The notes: generated by a model not told the origin, from the letters alone. Shown: positions 19,613 through 31,285, counted from the stretch's first letter. The stretch: DNA of 64,000 nt from Ancylobacter dichloromethanicus (GCF_018390645.1 NZ_JAHBGC010000020.1:294869-358868), one strand, 5' to 3'. Program-made: numbers and translations.

Positions 19613-20713
19613 TCACATCTGCGAGTAGCCGCCGTCCTTCCAGACGTAGAGCACGTAGTCGAGGGTGGTGCGGTCGCCCTTCTTGTCGAAGATCAGGTCG
19701 CCGAGCACCGTCTTGAAGGTCGCGCCCGAGTGGATGTACTCGGCCAGCTTGACGTTATCGAGCGACTTGGTCGCCTCGGCCGCCTGCTGGAACACCTGGC
19801 CGGCGGCGTAGGTGTAGAGCACATAGCCTTCCGGATCGATGCCCTTCTTCTTGAACTCCTCGACCACGGCGGTGGCGGCGGGGCTGTTGCGCGGATCGGG
19901 ACCGAAGGTCATCAGCGTGCCGGCGGCGCCCGGACCGGCGATGGTCCAGAACTCCTTGTCGGTGATGCCGTCACCCGAGAACAGCACGGTTTCCATGCCC
20001 TGGTCGCGCATCTGGCGCACCAGCAGGCCGGCTTCCGTGTGCAGGCCACCGTAGTAAAGCACGTCGACGTTGGCGGCCTTCAGCTTGGAGACGAGCGCGG
20101 AATAGTCCTTTTCGCCCGGATTGATGCCCTCATAGACGACTTCGGTGACGCCGGCGGCGTTCATGGCCTTCTGCGTCTCGTCCGCGAGACCCTTGCCGTA
20201 GGGGGTCTTGTCGTGAACGATGCCGATCTTCTTGCCCTTCAGGTTCTTGGCGATGTAGTCGCCGGCGACGGCGCCCTGCTGGTCGTCGCGGCCGCAGACG
20301 CGGAACACGGTGGTCATGCCGCGCTCGGTAAAGGTCGGGTTGGTCGAGGCCGGGGTGAGCTGGAGGATGCCCGCCTCGGCGTACTGCTCGGATGCCGGGA
20401 TCGACACGCCGGAGTTGAAGTGGCCGAGAACAACCTTCACGCCGTCGGAGATGAATTTGTTCGCGACCGAGACGCCCTGCTCGGGCTTGGCGGCGTCGTC
20501 GCCGATGATCAGCTCGACCTTCTCGCCGAGGATGCCGCCCTTGGCGTTGACGTCGGCCGCCCACTGTTCGGCGCCGTTCTTCAGCTGGGCCCCGAAAGTG
20601 GCGTTGGCGCCGGTCATCGGGCCGCCCACGCCGACCTTGATCTGCGCCGACGCCGGAGCGGCCAGCGCCGCCATGGCGCCGAGCGCGATGCCGGCAATCA
20701 GAAGCTTCTTCAT
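19613..20713 (-). CDS. Branched-chain amino acid-type ABC transporter, substrate-binding protein
   Basis: This 366-residue periplasmic binding protein has signal peptide MKKLLIAGIALGAMAALAAPASA and a LivK/LivJ-type fold (IKVGVGGPMTGANATFGAQLKNG; VLGHFNSGVSIPASEQYAEAGILQLTPASTNP). Leucine, isoleucine or valine are the textbook ligands, but this clan also takes amides and other amino acids. AGGAGAG lies 7 nt before the ATG. It is the last gene of the operon, 128 bp after the DUF6867 gene, allowing separate control of its level. Confidence 0.92.
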   Translation of the reverse strand: MKKLLIAGIALGAMAALAAPASAQIKVGVGGPMTGANATFGAQLKNGAEQWAADVNAKGGILGEKVELIIGDDAAKPEQGVSVANKFISDGVKVVLGHFNSGVSIPASEQYAEAGILQLTPASTNPTFTERGMTTVFRVCGRDDQQGAVAGDYIAKNLKGKKIGIVHDKTPYGKGLADETQKAMNAAGVTEVVYEGINPGEKDYSALVSKLKAANVDVLYYGGLHTEAGLLVRQMRDQGMETVLFSGDGITDKEFWTIAGPGAAGTLMTFGPDPRNSPAATAVVEEFKKKGIDPEGYVLYTYAAGQVFQQAAEATKSLDNVKLAEYIHSGATFKTVLGDLIFDKKGDRTTLDYVLYVWKDGGYSQM

Positions 20714-20841
20714 GAACTTCTCTCCTGGTTCTGGAAGGTTGGTAGCCACGGGCTCTATGGCTCGGCGGCTGTCGCCCCGGGCCGATATCATGCCCTTTTC
20801 GGTGCTCTTGTCGACGAGCAAGCGAAACATGGTGAAGGTGC

Positions 20842-21317
20842 CTATGGGGCGTCCCCGGAACGGCTGCCGGCATCGCCTTCGAGCCAGCCGAAGACGCCCG
20901 ACTGGCGGTAGATCCAGCCATAGCGGGTCGCCATCTGCCGGGCCCGCTCGGCACGGAAGCCCAGTGTCGCGACGGCGACCAGGAAGGCCGTGTCGGTAAG
21001 GAAATAGTGCAGCGAGAGCAGCGTGCCCTCGAACAGCGCGAAATGGAAGAAGCGCACCACGCAGCCCAGCAGCAGCGCATAGGCCGCCGCTTGCCGGTAG
21101 GGGCGCCAGGTGGAGGCGATGGAGCGCCCGGTGAGCCACGCCGCGCCGCCACCGAGGAACAGGGTGACGAGGACGAAATCGGCGCGCGACACCTCGACCA
21201 CCAGCTCGGGCATGAACACGGCCGAGAGCAGGACGAGGGCGACCACCAGCAGCGGGAGGGCGACGGCGAGGCTTGCCGAACTTCCCTTGGAGACCAGGGT
21301 GCCGGAAGTGTGGGCCA

Positions 21318-21318
<1 letters not shown>
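20842..21318 (-). CDS. DUF6867 family membrane protein of the liv operon
   Basis: The 158-residue protein has three or four predicted helices (ASLAVALPLLVVALVLLSAVF; FVLVTLFLGGGAAWLTGRSI; AAAYALLLGCVVRFFHFALF). The block WLTGRSIASTWRP, then VRFFHFALFEGTLLSLHYFLTDT, matches the DUF6867 proteins I know beside liv genes in Rhizobiales. The N-terminal 35 residues look like an extension. Its ATG overlaps the livF stop (TGATG), so it is translated with the transporter. Function is unknown; an accessory transporter subunit is an inference. Confidence 0.8.
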
Positions 21319-22099
<781 letters not shown>

Positions 22100-22103
<4 letters not shown>

Positions 22104-23061
22104 GCGCCCGCTCCCGTCGCGGCATGTTCGATATGGAGTTCGGCCTCGACCTCCTCGACCGCATCCTCGTCGACGCCGAGATAGGCGGCGATGACGCGCG
22201 GGTCGTCCTTGACCGCCCGCGGCGTGCCGTCGGAGATCTTGGTGCCGTAATCCAGCACGACCACATGGTCGGAAATTTCCATCACCACGCTCATGTCGTG
22301 CTCGATCAGCAGGATCGAGGTGCCGTGCTCGGCGCGGATGGCGCGCAGGAGGGTGTTGAGTTCGAGGCTCTCGCGCGGGTTGAGGCCGGCGGCCGGCTCG
22401 TCGAGGCAGAGCAGGATCGGCTCCGAGCACATGGCGCGGGCGATCTCCAGCCGGCGCTGGGCGCCATAGGGAAGGTCGCCGGCCGGGTCGTCGGCGCGGT
22501 CGGTGAGGCCGACCTTGTCGAGCCAGTACTTCGCCGTCTCGGTGGCGGCTTTCTGAGCCTTGGTCCAGCCGGGCAGCCCGAACAGCCCCTTGAGCGAATA
22601 GCCGGAGGCGGCCATCAGCGCGTTGTGCTGGGCCACCATCAGGTTCTCCAGCACCGTCATGCCGGTGAACAGGCGGATGTTCTGGAAGGTGCGGGCCACC
22701 TTGGCCTCGCCGGAGACCCGGTAGTCCGGCATCCGTTCCAGCAGGTACACGCCGGCGTCGCGCCCGACCAGCGCGCGCTCGCCGATGCGGGTCACCTCGG
22801 CGATCTCGTCCGGCGTCGGCGCGCGGCCATGCGCCAGTATGAGGCGGCCCTCGCTCGGCTTGTAGAAGCCGGTGATGCAGTTGAAGACGGTGGTCTTGCC
22901 GGCACCGTTGGGGCCGATGAGAGCGGTGATGTCACCGCGCCCGACCTTGAAGCTGAGGTCGTTCACCGCGATCAGGCCGCCGAAGCGCATGAACAGGTGT
23001 TCGACGGAGAGGATGGGATCGGCTTCCCAGCGTGGGAGCCCGGTTGCGGGAGAGGTCGCCA

Positions 23062-23062
<1 letters not shown>
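22100..23062 (-). CDS. livG: Branched-chain amino acid ABC transporter, ATP-binding protein LivG
   Basis: This 320-residue ATPase has Walker A (GPNGAGKTT), the LPYGAQRRLEIARA signature that is typical of LivG rather than LSGGQ, and Walker B (LLCLDEPAAGLNP). It is about 60 residues longer than E. coli LivG because of an insert near residues 75-110 and a C-terminal acidic tail (VDEDAVEEVEAELH). The start ATG overlaps the livM stop (TGATG). Confidence 0.96.
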
Positions 23063-24507
<1,445 letters not shown>

Positions 24508-24518
24508 GATGCGCGACC

Positions 24519-25436
24519 TCAGACCTTCTCGACCTCAGGCCGCCCCAGCAGGCCCTGCGGCATGAAGATCAGCGTGATGGCGAGAATGGAGAACGCCGCC
24601 ACATCCTTGTATTCGATGGAGAAATAGGCCGACCAGAAGGTCTCGATCAGGCCGATCAACAGCCCGCCGAGCACGGCGCCGGGAAGCGAGCCGATGCCGC
24701 CCAGCACCGCCGCGGTGAAGGCCTTGACGCCCGGCACGAAGCCGTCGGCGAAGTTGGCGACGCCGTAATACATCAGGTACAGCGTGCCGGCGACGGCGGC
24801 GAGCGCGGCGCCGATGACGAAGGTCAGCGAGATGGTGTGGTCGACATTGATGCCGAGCAGCGCCGCCATCTTGCGGTCCTGCTCGCAGGCGCGCTGGGCG
24901 CGGCCGAGCGAGGTCTTCTGCACCAGGTACCAGAAGCCGCCGAGCAGGAGCGCCGTGATCACCATGATGATGATCTGCTTCCAGGCCAGGGTGACCTGGT
25001 AGCCGCCGGAATCCATCAGCACGATCACGTCGGTGACCATGGGCGGGATCGGCTTGTTGCGCGGGCCCTGGGAAACCTGGACGAAATTGGCGAGGAAGAT
25101 CGACATGCCGATGGCGGAGATCATCGGCGCCAGCCGGAACGAGCCGCGCAGCGGCCGGTAGGCGACCCGCTCGATGGCCCAGTTCAACAGCGAGGTGAAG
25201 AACATCGCCACCACCAGTACGATGGCGAGCGCCAGGAAGATGGAGGTGATGCCCAGTACCGTGGTGACCAGCAGGAAGCAGATCAGCGCGATGAAGGCGG
25301 AGACCATGAAGACATCGCCATGGGCGAAGTTGACCATGCCGATGATGCCGAACACCATGGTATAGCCGATGGCGATCAGCCCGTAGATCGAGCCGAGAGT
25401 CAGCCCGTTGATGAGCTGCTGAACAAAGATTTCCAT
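24519..25436 (-). CDS. livH: Branched-chain amino acid ABC transporter, permease LivH
   Basis: The 305-residue LivH permease opens [41 protein letters not shown], a hallmark of the family, with [15 protein letters not shown] as the ATPase-contacting loop. It is the first gene of the six-gene liv operon and so sits nearest the probable operator region at about 25.56 kb. Confidence 0.96.
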   Translation of the reverse strand: MEIFVQQLINGLTLGSIYGLIAIGYTMVFGIIGMVNFAHGDVFMVSAFIALICFLLVTTVLGITSIFLALAIVLVVAMFFTSLLNWAIERVAYRPLRGSFRLAPMISAIGMSIFLANFVQVSQGPRNKPIPPMVTDVIVLMDSGGYQVTLAWKQIIIMVITALLLGGFWYLVQKTSLGRAQRACEQDRKMAALLGINVDHTISLTFVIGAALAAVAGTLYLMYYGVANFADGFVPGVKAFTAAVLGGIGSLPGAVLGGLLIGLIETFWSAYFSIEYKDVAAFSILAITLIFMPQGLLGRPEVEKV

Positions 25437-25830
25437 AATTTTCGCCGGCTCCCCTCAGCCGAATTCGCGCAAAGCACAACCGCCGGGCTTTTGCACAGTT
25501 TCTAACCGTGCCCGTACGATGTGCGCCTCTGACTCTTAGCCTGCGTCGCGTTCCGATACAATTCAATCGAAAGGCGAAATGCAATCAATCGAAAAGCATG
25601 ATATTTGGGTATTTAGATACCTATTCTCCGAATTCCTTTACAACTCAAGCGGTTATTGTGGCGAAGGCTGGCCCGTCCTGTGGCGGCGGGCACCGTTTTC
25701 GTCGCCGGATCGTCATGTGAGCGGCGCCGCAGCGCGGTGGTTTTCAAATTTCTGCGGCTGGGGTTATGCACAGTTCTGCCGCGTGGTGTGGATCGTTCGT
25801 GCCACGACCGGCCGCAGGAGATGAGGCAGC
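25437..25830. other. Divergent control region between livH and the flavin reductase gene
   Basis: This 394-bp region has no supported gene. It holds an AT-rich block at about 25555-25650 with a 10-bp direct repeat and a small palindrome, listed separately. Short open frames on the plus strand here lack ribosome sites and family resemblance. Confidence 0.5.
25563..25621. promoter_or_regulatory. Direct repeat and palindrome, probable operator
   Basis: TCAATCGAAA occurs twice, at 25563..25572 and 25585..25594, exactly 22 bp apart, two helical turns. A palindrome GGTAT-TTAG-ATACC follows at 25608..25621. Repeats on one face of the helix suggest a dimeric or tandem regulator. The site is about 130 bp upstream of livH. 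Confidence 0.45.
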
Positions 25831-26343
25831 GTGGACGATCACAGGGCGCAGGGTGTGGAACGCACGGTCGAGGCCGGGCTCTACCGGGAGGCGATGAGCC
25901 GCCTTGTGGCGGCGGTGCATGTGATCACCACCCGTGGCCCCGACGGGCGCGCCGGTTTCACCGCCACGGCCGTGGCTTCGGTGTCGGACAGCCCGCCGAC
26001 TCTGCTGGTCTGCCTCAACCGCCGGATACGCTCGGCCGCCGCCTTCCGCCAGTCCGGCCGGTTCGCGGTCAACATGCTCGGTGCCGACCAGCAGATGGTG
26101 GCGGAAAGCTTCGGCGGGCGCGGCGGGCTGGCGGGCGAGCAGCGCTTCGCTGTCGGCCACTGGCACGAGGGCGCGCTGGACGTGCCGTGCCTTGCCGCGG
26201 CCGTCGCGGTCTTCCAGTGCCGCATGGTGGATGTGCGCACCATCGCCACCCATGACGTGCTGGTCGGCCGGGTCGAGGCGGTGACGCTCGGCCCCGACAA
26301 GGCGAAGCTCGCCTATCTCGGGCGGGGCTTCCTGTCGGTCTGA
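25831..26343 (+). CDS. Flavin reductase family protein (FMN-binding split barrel)
   Basis: The 170-residue protein matches the flavin reductase-like family (HpaC, RutF, NtaB): AMSRLVAAVHVITTRGPDGRAGFTATAVASVSDSPPTLLVCLNR, then a GxRFAVNML-type segment and a C-terminal YLGRGF. Such proteins give reduced FMN or FAD to a two-component monooxygenase. No monooxygenase gene is in the window, so the partner is unknown. It starts at GTG, with GGAG and AGGC stretches just upstream. Confidence 0.88.
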   Translation: MDDHRAQGVERTVEAGLYREAMSRLVAAVHVITTRGPDGRAGFTATAVASVSDSPPTLLVCLNRRIRSAAAFRQSGRFAVNMLGADQQMVAESFGGRGGLAGEQRFAVGHWHEGALDVPCLAAAVAVFQCRMVDVRTIATHDVLVGRVEAVTLGPDKAKLAYLGRGFLSV

Positions 26344-26367
26344 GCGATGAGGCCCTGCCGGCGCGAC

Positions 26368-26470
26368 GTCATCCTGAGGCGCGAGCGCAGCGGGCCTCGA
26401 AGGATGGTTGCGATGTGCGCCGCGAGGACCATCCTTCAAGGCCCGGCCCGAGACCGGGCGCCTCAGATGA
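26368..26470. repeat. Dispersed palindromic repeat, copy 1 (head-to-head pair)
   Basis: Two inverted units: GTCATCCTGAGG... CCTCGAAGGATGG at the left and CCATCCTTCAAGG... CGCCTCAGATGAG at the right, about 24 bp apart. The unit is shared with copies at 33.6, 39.7 and 63.3 kb. It lies between two convergent genes. Confidence 0.85.
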
Positions 26471-26511
26471 GGGTCAGCGATTCCGACGAATGGGAGGCCG
26501 CGCGGCGCGGC

Positions 26512-27699
26512 TCACGCCACCTGCCCGGCGACCCAGCCGGACGACCACGCCCACTGGAAATTATAGCCGCCGAGCCAGCCGGTGACGTCCACTACTTCGC
26601 CGACGAAGAAGAGGCCGGGCACCTCGCGCGCCTGCATGGTGCGCGAATCGAGACCTGCCGTGTCGACGCCGCCGAGCGTGACCTCGGCGGTGCGGTAGCC
26701 TTCCGAGCCGGTCGGCTTCAGCCGCCAGCCATTCACCGCCTCGTCGATCCGCCGCAGCGCCCTGTCGGAGAGGTCGGCGAGGTTGACGGTGCCGGCCTCG
26801 CGCTCGGCGATCAACTGGGCGAGGCGCCGGGGCAGCAGGGCGGCCAGCGCGGTGGCGGGCGACTGCCTGCCCTGGGCGGCACGCGCCTCGCGCAGCCGAG
26901 CGAAGATGTCCGTGTGCGGCGCGAGCGCGAGCGCGATCTCGTCGCCTTCGCGCCAATAGGAGGAAATCTGCAGGATCGCCGGCCCGGACAGGCCGCGATG
27001 GGTGAACAACAGCCCTTCCTCGAACCGCGTTTTTCCGTGGGCGACGCGCGCCGCCACCGCCACCCCGGCGAGCGGGGCGAGACGCTCCAGCAGCGCCGGA
27101 TCGAGGGTGAGCGGCACGAGGCCGGGGCGGGTGGGCTGAAGCGCCAGCCCGAAGCGCTCCGCCACCTCATAGCCGAAGCCTGAGGCACCCATTTTCGGGA
27201 TCGACTTGCCGCCCGAGGCGACGACCAGCGAGCGGCAGGCGACGGTGCCGCTGGCGGTCGCCACGGTGAAGCCGTCGGCGGTGCGCTCGACACCGGTAAT
27301 GGCCGTGGACAGGCGCAGTTCGCCGCCGGAATCAGCGAGGTCGTCGGTCAGCATGTCGACCACCTGCCGCGCCGAGCCGTCGCAGAAGAGCTGGCCGAGC
27401 GTCTTCTCGTGCCAGGCGATGCCGCGCCGGTCGATGCGGGCGATGAAGTCCTGCGCGGAAAACCGCTTCAGCGCCGAGATGGCGAAGCCCGGATTGGCCG
27501 AGAGATAATGGCGCGGGGCGGCGTCGCGATTGGTGAAGTTGCAGCGCCCGCCACCGGAAATGCGGATCTTCTCGGCCGGCGCGCGGGCATGGTCGATCAC
27601 CACGACGCGGCGCCCGCGCCGGCCGGCCTCGATGGCGCATATCAGCCCGGCGGCGCCGGCGCCGATCACCACCACGTCGACGGGCACGGGGCGGCTCAC
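26512..27699 (-). CDS. BaiN/HI0933-like NAD(P)/FAD-dependent oxidoreductase
   Basis: The 395-residue flavoprotein has the N-terminal FAD site VVVIGAGAAGLICAIEAGRRG, the family motif KIRISGGGRCNFTN, and a C-terminal second FAD contact (GLFFVGEVVDVTGWLGGYNFQWAWSSGWVAG). The family (YhiN, HI0933) has no settled substrate; some members reduce bile-acid enones. Its GTG start overlaps the stop of the upstream radical SAM gene (GTGA) with GGAGAGG just before, so the two are translationally coupled. Confidence 0.9.
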   Translation of the reverse strand: MSRPVPVDVVVIGAGAAGLICAIEAGRRGRRVVVIDHARAPAEKIRISGGGRCNFTNRDAAPRHYLSANPGFAISALKRFSAQDFIARIDRRGIAWHEKTLGQLFCDGSARQVVDMLTDDLADSGGELRLSTAITGVERTADGFTVATASGTVACRSLVVASGGKSIPKMGASGFGYEVAERFGLALQPTRPGLVPLTLDPALLERLAPLAGVAVAARVAHGKTRFEEGLLFTHRGLSGPAILQISSYWREGDEIALALAPHTDIFARLREARAAQGRQSPATALAALLPRRLAQLIAEREAGTVNLADLSDRALRRIDEAVNGWRLKPTGSEGYRTAEVTLGGVDTAGLDSRTMQAREVPGLFFVGEVVDVTGWLGGYNFQWAWSSGWVAGQVA

Positions 27700-28784
27700 A
27701 CGCCCTCTCCATAGCTGTGGACGCCGCCGCAATAGTCGGTGACCCGCCAGCCGTCGGGCGCCGGCTCCAGATAGCCGGGCCCGATGGGCACCTTGCCGTG
27801 GCCACCGGGGATGTCGAGCACATAGGTCGGCAGCGCGAGGCCGGAGACCCGCCCGCGCAGTGCCGCCATCAGCGCCTGCCCGCGTTCTATCGGCAGGCGG
27901 AAATGCGCGGTGCCGGGGGCGAGGTCGGGATGGTGCAGGTAATAGGGTTTCACCCGGCACTCGACGAGGGTGCGGAACAGCGCCGCGAGCGTGGCCGCCT
28001 CGTCATTGACGCCGGCCAGCAGCACGCTCTGGCCGACCAGCGCGACGCCGGCATCGGCGAGGCGGGCGAGGGCGGCGCGCGCCTCGGGCCCAAGCTCGCG
28101 GGCATGATTGGCATGGACGGCGACGTAGGTGGTCACATCGGGCGCGCGGATCGCTTCCACCAGCGCGGGCGTCACGCGCTCCGGCGCGGCGATGGGCACG
28201 CGGGTGTGGAAGCGCACCACCTTCACATGGGCAATCGCGGCGAGCCGGGCCATCAACGCGGCGAGCCGGCGCGGGGCGAGGACGAGCGGATCGCCGCCGG
28301 TCAGCACGACTTCCCAGATCTCCGGCCGCGCCGCGATATAGCCGAGAGCGGCGTCAAGCTCCGCGTCGGTGAGGCTGGTCTCGGCGCCCGGGCCGACCAT
28401 CTCGCGGCGGAAGCAGAAGCGGCAATAGACGGCGCAGACGCCGACCAGCTTGAGCAGCGCGCGGTCGGGGTAGCGGTGGACGATGCCCGGCACCGGGCTG
28501 TGCGCGCCGTCGCCGATCGGGTCCCCGCGCTCCTCCGGGCGTGTCTCCAGCTCGCGCGCATCGGGCACGAACTGGCGGGCGATCGGGTCGGCGGCATCGG
28601 TGGGGTCGATCAGGCCGATCAGCGTCGGTGTCACCGCGACCGCGTAGCGCGCGGCGACCGCCTCCAGCGCCGGATCGGCCGGCGCCAGCCCGGCCTCCGC
28701 CAGCTCGCCGATATGGCGCAGTGTCCGCTTTGGCAGTGCGGCGAGGGGAGGACAGGCGGCGGGAAGGGGGGCGGGGGAACTCAT
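27696..28784 (-). CDS. Lysine 2,3-aminomutase-like / EpmB-type radical SAM protein
   Basis: The 362-residue enzyme has the radical SAM cluster CAVYCRFC and the KamA-family blocks FCFRREMVG, WEVVLTGGDPLVL, and YVLDIPGGHGKVP. Length fits EpmB, which beta-lysylates elongation factor P precursors, better than fermentative KamA. No epmA or efp is in the window, so the assignment stays open. The start is MSSPAPLPAACP. It is the first gene of a pair with the BaiN-like flavoprotein. Confidence 0.88.
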   Translation of the reverse strand: MSSPAPLPAACPPLAALPKRTLRHIGELAEAGLAPADPALEAVAARYAVAVTPTLIGLIDPTDAADPIARQFVPDARELETRPEERGDPIGDGAHSPVPGIVHRYPDRALLKLVGVCAVYCRFCFRREMVGPGAETSLTDAELDAALGYIAARPEIWEVVLTGGDPLVLAPRRLAALMARLAAIAHVKVVRFHTRVPIAAPERVTPALVEAIRAPDVTTYVAVHANHARELGPEARAALARLADAGVALVGQSVLLAGVNDEAATLAALFRTLVECRVKPYYLHHPDLAPGTAHFRLPIERGQALMAALRGRVSGLALPTYVLDIPGGHGKVPIGPGYLEPAPDGWRVTDYCGGVHSYGEGV

Positions 28785-28878
28785 GCGCGGCTTTGTGATG
28801 GTTTCGGAGCGCTCCGGCAAGGCCAGGCGGCGCAGCCGCGCTATAGTGGGCCATCATGGCGTTGTGGAGGTGGGGCCG

Positions 28879-29202
28879 ATGCTCTCGCGCGAGGAAGACG
28901 TATTGCAGGCGGCGGCGGGCTGGCGACGGGCGGGCCGCGGCGTGGCGCTGGCCACCGTCATCGAGACCTGGGGCTCGGCGCCGCGCCCGGTGGGAAGCCA
29001 CCTCGCCATCGATGAAGACGGCAATTTCCTCGGCTCGGTGTCCGGCGGCTGCGTCGAGGGCGCGGTGGTGGCGGAAGCGGCCGAGGTGATCGCCGATGGC
29101 AGCCCCCGGCTGCTGGAGTTCGGCGTCGCCGACGAGACCGCCTGGCAGGTCGGCCTGTCCTGCGGCGGGCGCATCGCCGTCTATGTCGAGAAGGTCGCCT
29201 GA
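28879..29202 (+). CDS. XdhC/CoxI family protein, N-terminal domain only
   Basis: This 107-residue protein is just the XdhC_CoxI domain (WRRAGRGVALATVIETWGSAPRPVGSHLAIDEDG, then GSVSGGCVEGAVV and LSCGGRIAVYVE). XdhC proteins bind molybdenum cofactor, guide its sulfuration and insert it into xanthine-dehydrogenase-type enzymes. The usual C-terminal Rossmann part is encoded by the next gene, joined by a TGATG overlap. The start ATG follows GGAGG. No molybdoenzyme gene is in the window. Confidence 0.9.
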   Translation: MLSREEDVLQAAAGWRRAGRGVALATVIETWGSAPRPVGSHLAIDEDGNFLGSVSGGCVEGAVVAEAAEVIADGSPRLLEFGVADETAWQVGLSCGGRIAVYVEKVA

Positions 29203-30530
29203 TGGACCTGTCGTTGCTCGAAGCGCTCAACGCCGAACGTGCCGCCCGCCGCGCCGCCGTGCTGGTCACCGATCTCGACGGCGGCGGGCAAAGGCTGGTG
29301 CGGGCCACCGAAGCCGGCGCCGACCCGCTGGCGCAACCGCTGGCCGAGGCGCTGCGCAGCGGCCGCAGCGGGCGGGTGGAGGTCGACGGGCGACGCCTGT
29401 TCCTGACCGTGCAGCTTCCCGCGCCGCGCCTCGTCGTCACCGGGGCGGTGCATATCTCGCAGTCGCTGGCACCGATGGCGGCGGCGGTCGGCTTCGAGGT
29501 GACCATCATCGACCCGCGCACCGCCTTCGCGACGGCCGAACGTTTCCCCGGCGTCGATGTGCGGGCGCAATGGCCGCAGGACGCGCTGGCCAGCCTCGCG
29601 CTCGACCCGTTCACCGCGGTGGCGGCGCTGGCGCACGACCCCAAGATCGACGACCCGGCGGTGGTGGCGGCACTCGGTGCCGGCTGCTTCTATGTCGGGG
29701 CGCTGGGCTCGCGCAAATCGCATGCGGGCCGGGTCGAGCGGCTGGCCGCGCGGGGCGTGCCGCGTGCGGCGCTGGCGCGCATCCGCGCGCCGATCGGCCT
29801 CGATATCGGTGCCGCCAACCCGGCGGAGATCGCGGTCTCCATCCTCGCCGAACTGGTCGGCGAATTGCGGCGCCGCCCTGCCCGTCCGCCCGCCGCGCTG
29901 GTGCTCGCCGCCGGGCAGGGCACGCGCATGCCGCATGCCCACAAGCTGACCCTGCCGCTCGGCGGGGTGCCGCTGGTGCGCCGTGTGGTCGAGGTGGCGC
30001 TCGCCGCCCGGGCGCGGCCGGTGGTGGTGGTCACCGGACACGAGGCGGAGGCGGTCCGCGCGGCGCTTCAGGGGCTCGACGTGACCTTCGCGCATAATCC
30101 GGACTTCGCGCAGGGGCTGTCGACCTCGCTGCGCACAGGTGTCGCCGCCCTGCCGAAGGAGGTGGAGCGCGCCGTCGTCATGCTCGGCGACATGCCGAAG
30201 GTCGAGGCTTCGCTGGTCGACCGTCTCGCCGATGCGCTCGCTCCCCTGCGTGGCCGGCTGATCGCCGTGCCGGTGGCGGAAGGGCGGCACGGCAACCCGG
30301 TGGCGCTGGCGCGGCCGCTGTTCCCGGCGCTGATGACGCTCGAAGGCGATGTCGGCGCGCGCCAGATCATCGCGCAGAACCCCGATCTGGTGGTCGAGGT
30401 GCCGGTGGAGGGGGAGGGGGCCTTCTTCGACATCGACACCAGCGAGGAACTGGAGGCACTGGAGATCGCCGAAGGCGCCGATGTCGACGCCAGCGCGGCG
30501 CTGGAGGCGATGAAGGCGGAGGACGCCTGA
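29202..30530 (+). CDS. Fusion of XdhC Rossmann domain and MobA/MocA-like nucleotidyltransferase
   Basis: The 442-residue protein has two parts. Residues to about 225 are the XdhC C-terminal Rossmann domain (RLVVTGAVHISQSLAPMAAAVGFEVTIIDP; YVGALGSRKSHAGR; IGLDIGAANPAEIAVSILAEL). Residues from about 230 are an NTP_transf_3 domain of MobA/MocA type (ALVLAAGQGTRMPHAHKLTLPLGGVPL; VVMLGDMP; EGRHGNPVAL; GDVGARQII). MocA adds CMP to molybdopterin. The fusion would combine cytidylylation and insertion of one cofactor. Fusion is clear from the sequence; MCD versus MGD is inference. Confidence 0.88.
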   Translation: MDLSLLEALNAERAARRAAVLVTDLDGGGQRLVRATEAGADPLAQPLAEALRSGRSGRVEVDGRRLFLTVQLPAPRLVVTGAVHISQSLAPMAAAVGFEVTIIDPRTAFATAERFPGVDVRAQWPQDALASLALDPFTAVAALAHDPKIDDPAVVAALGAGCFYVGALGSRKSHAGRVERLAARGVPRAALARIRAPIGLDIGAANPAEIAVSILAELVGELRRRPARPPAALVLAAGQGTRMPHAHKLTLPLGGVPLVRRVVEVALAARARPVVVVTGHEAEAVRAALQGLDVTFAHNPDFAQGLSTSLRTGVAALPKEVERAVVMLGDMPKVEASLVDRLADALAPLRGRLIAVPVAEGRHGNPVALARPLFPALMTLEGDVGARQIIAQNPDLVVEVPVEGEGAFFDIDTSEELEALEIAEGADVDASAALEAMKAEDA

Positions 30531-30541
30531 AGGCGCGGCGG

Positions 30542-31285
30542 TCAGAACGGCATGAACAGGGACACGGTGCCGTAGGGGCTGTCGTCGCTGTCGCTGCTCC
30601 AGCGCCAGCCGGCGGCGGCGCGCAGTTCACGCCCGTCCAGCGGGCAGGCGATGAACAGCCCGACGCGGGCGCTCTCGTCGAGCCAGTCGGTGGTGGCGCC
30701 GGTCTCGACACCGACGTCGAGCCAGTCGACTGCCCGCCAGCCGGCGGTGGCGCGGCCGCCATAGGTGCCGTCCGCCGTCGAGGCGCTGAGGGCGGCGGTG
30801 AGGGTCCAGCGCTCATCGAGCCGATAGAACCATTCGGCGACGAACCTGGCACCGAACTGCGTGCCCTGGTCGCGGTTGCCGGGGTCGGGCTGGTCCAGCC
30901 TGTTGTCGACGACATTGACACCGCCATAGAGGGCGAGGGCGTGGGCACCGCGCAGGAACTGCCAGCCGAGGAGGACTTCGCCATCCATCTTGTTGCCGGT
31001 GTTCCAGCCGCCCGGCACCGCCCGGGTGCGGTAGCGGTAGCGCCCGCCGCCGGTCTGGGTGCGCACGCGCAGCCCCTCGCGGTCCATGGCGGCGAAGGGC
31101 GCCCACGCCATGCCGCCCCAGCCATAGCCATTGTCGCGGGCGATATCGACGCCGGTATAGAAGTAGAGCCGCCGGCGCAGCGACGCCTCGGCGTTCTCCT
31201 CGGCCGCCGCGCCGGGAGCAAGGCACGCGACGACCGCCGTCGCTGCGAGAATGGGCGCGCACGAACGCGCCGGCGAGGGAAACAT
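30542..31285 (-). CDS. bcsS: Cellulose biosynthesis protein BcsS, outer-membrane beta-barrel type
   Basis: The 247-residue product has a signal peptide (AATAVVACLAPGAAA) and alternating amphipathic strands with aromatic girdles (LYFYTGVDIARDNGYGWGGMAWAPF; GEVLLGWQFLRGAHALALYGGVN; final VSLFMPF). The terminal Phe fits an outer-membrane barrel. The pattern matches the BcsS family found near cellulose genes in alphaproteobacteria, but no bcsA or bcsB is in this window, so its role is uncertain. Confidence 0.75.
   Translation of the reverse strand: MFPSPARSCAPILAATAVVACLAPGAAAEENAEASLRRRLYFYTGVDIARDNGYGWGGMAWAPFAAMDREGLRVRTQTGGGRYRYRTRAVPGGWNTGNKMDGEVLLGWQFLRGAHALALYGGVNVVDNRLDQPDPGNRDQGTQFGARFVAEWFYRLDERWTLTAALSASTADGTYGGRATAGWRAVDWLDVGVETGATTDWLDESARVGLFIACPLDGRELRAAAGWRWSSDSDDSPYGTVSLFMPF

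Noticed and set aside
18857..20911. Open frame of 684 codons on the plus strand
   Set aside because: It spans ccdA in another frame and antisense to the liv binding protein; low-complexity composition shows no real protein.
25579..25824. 81-codon open frame in the livH-flavin reductase gap
   Set aside because: No ribosome site, no recognisable family, and it covers probable operator repeats.
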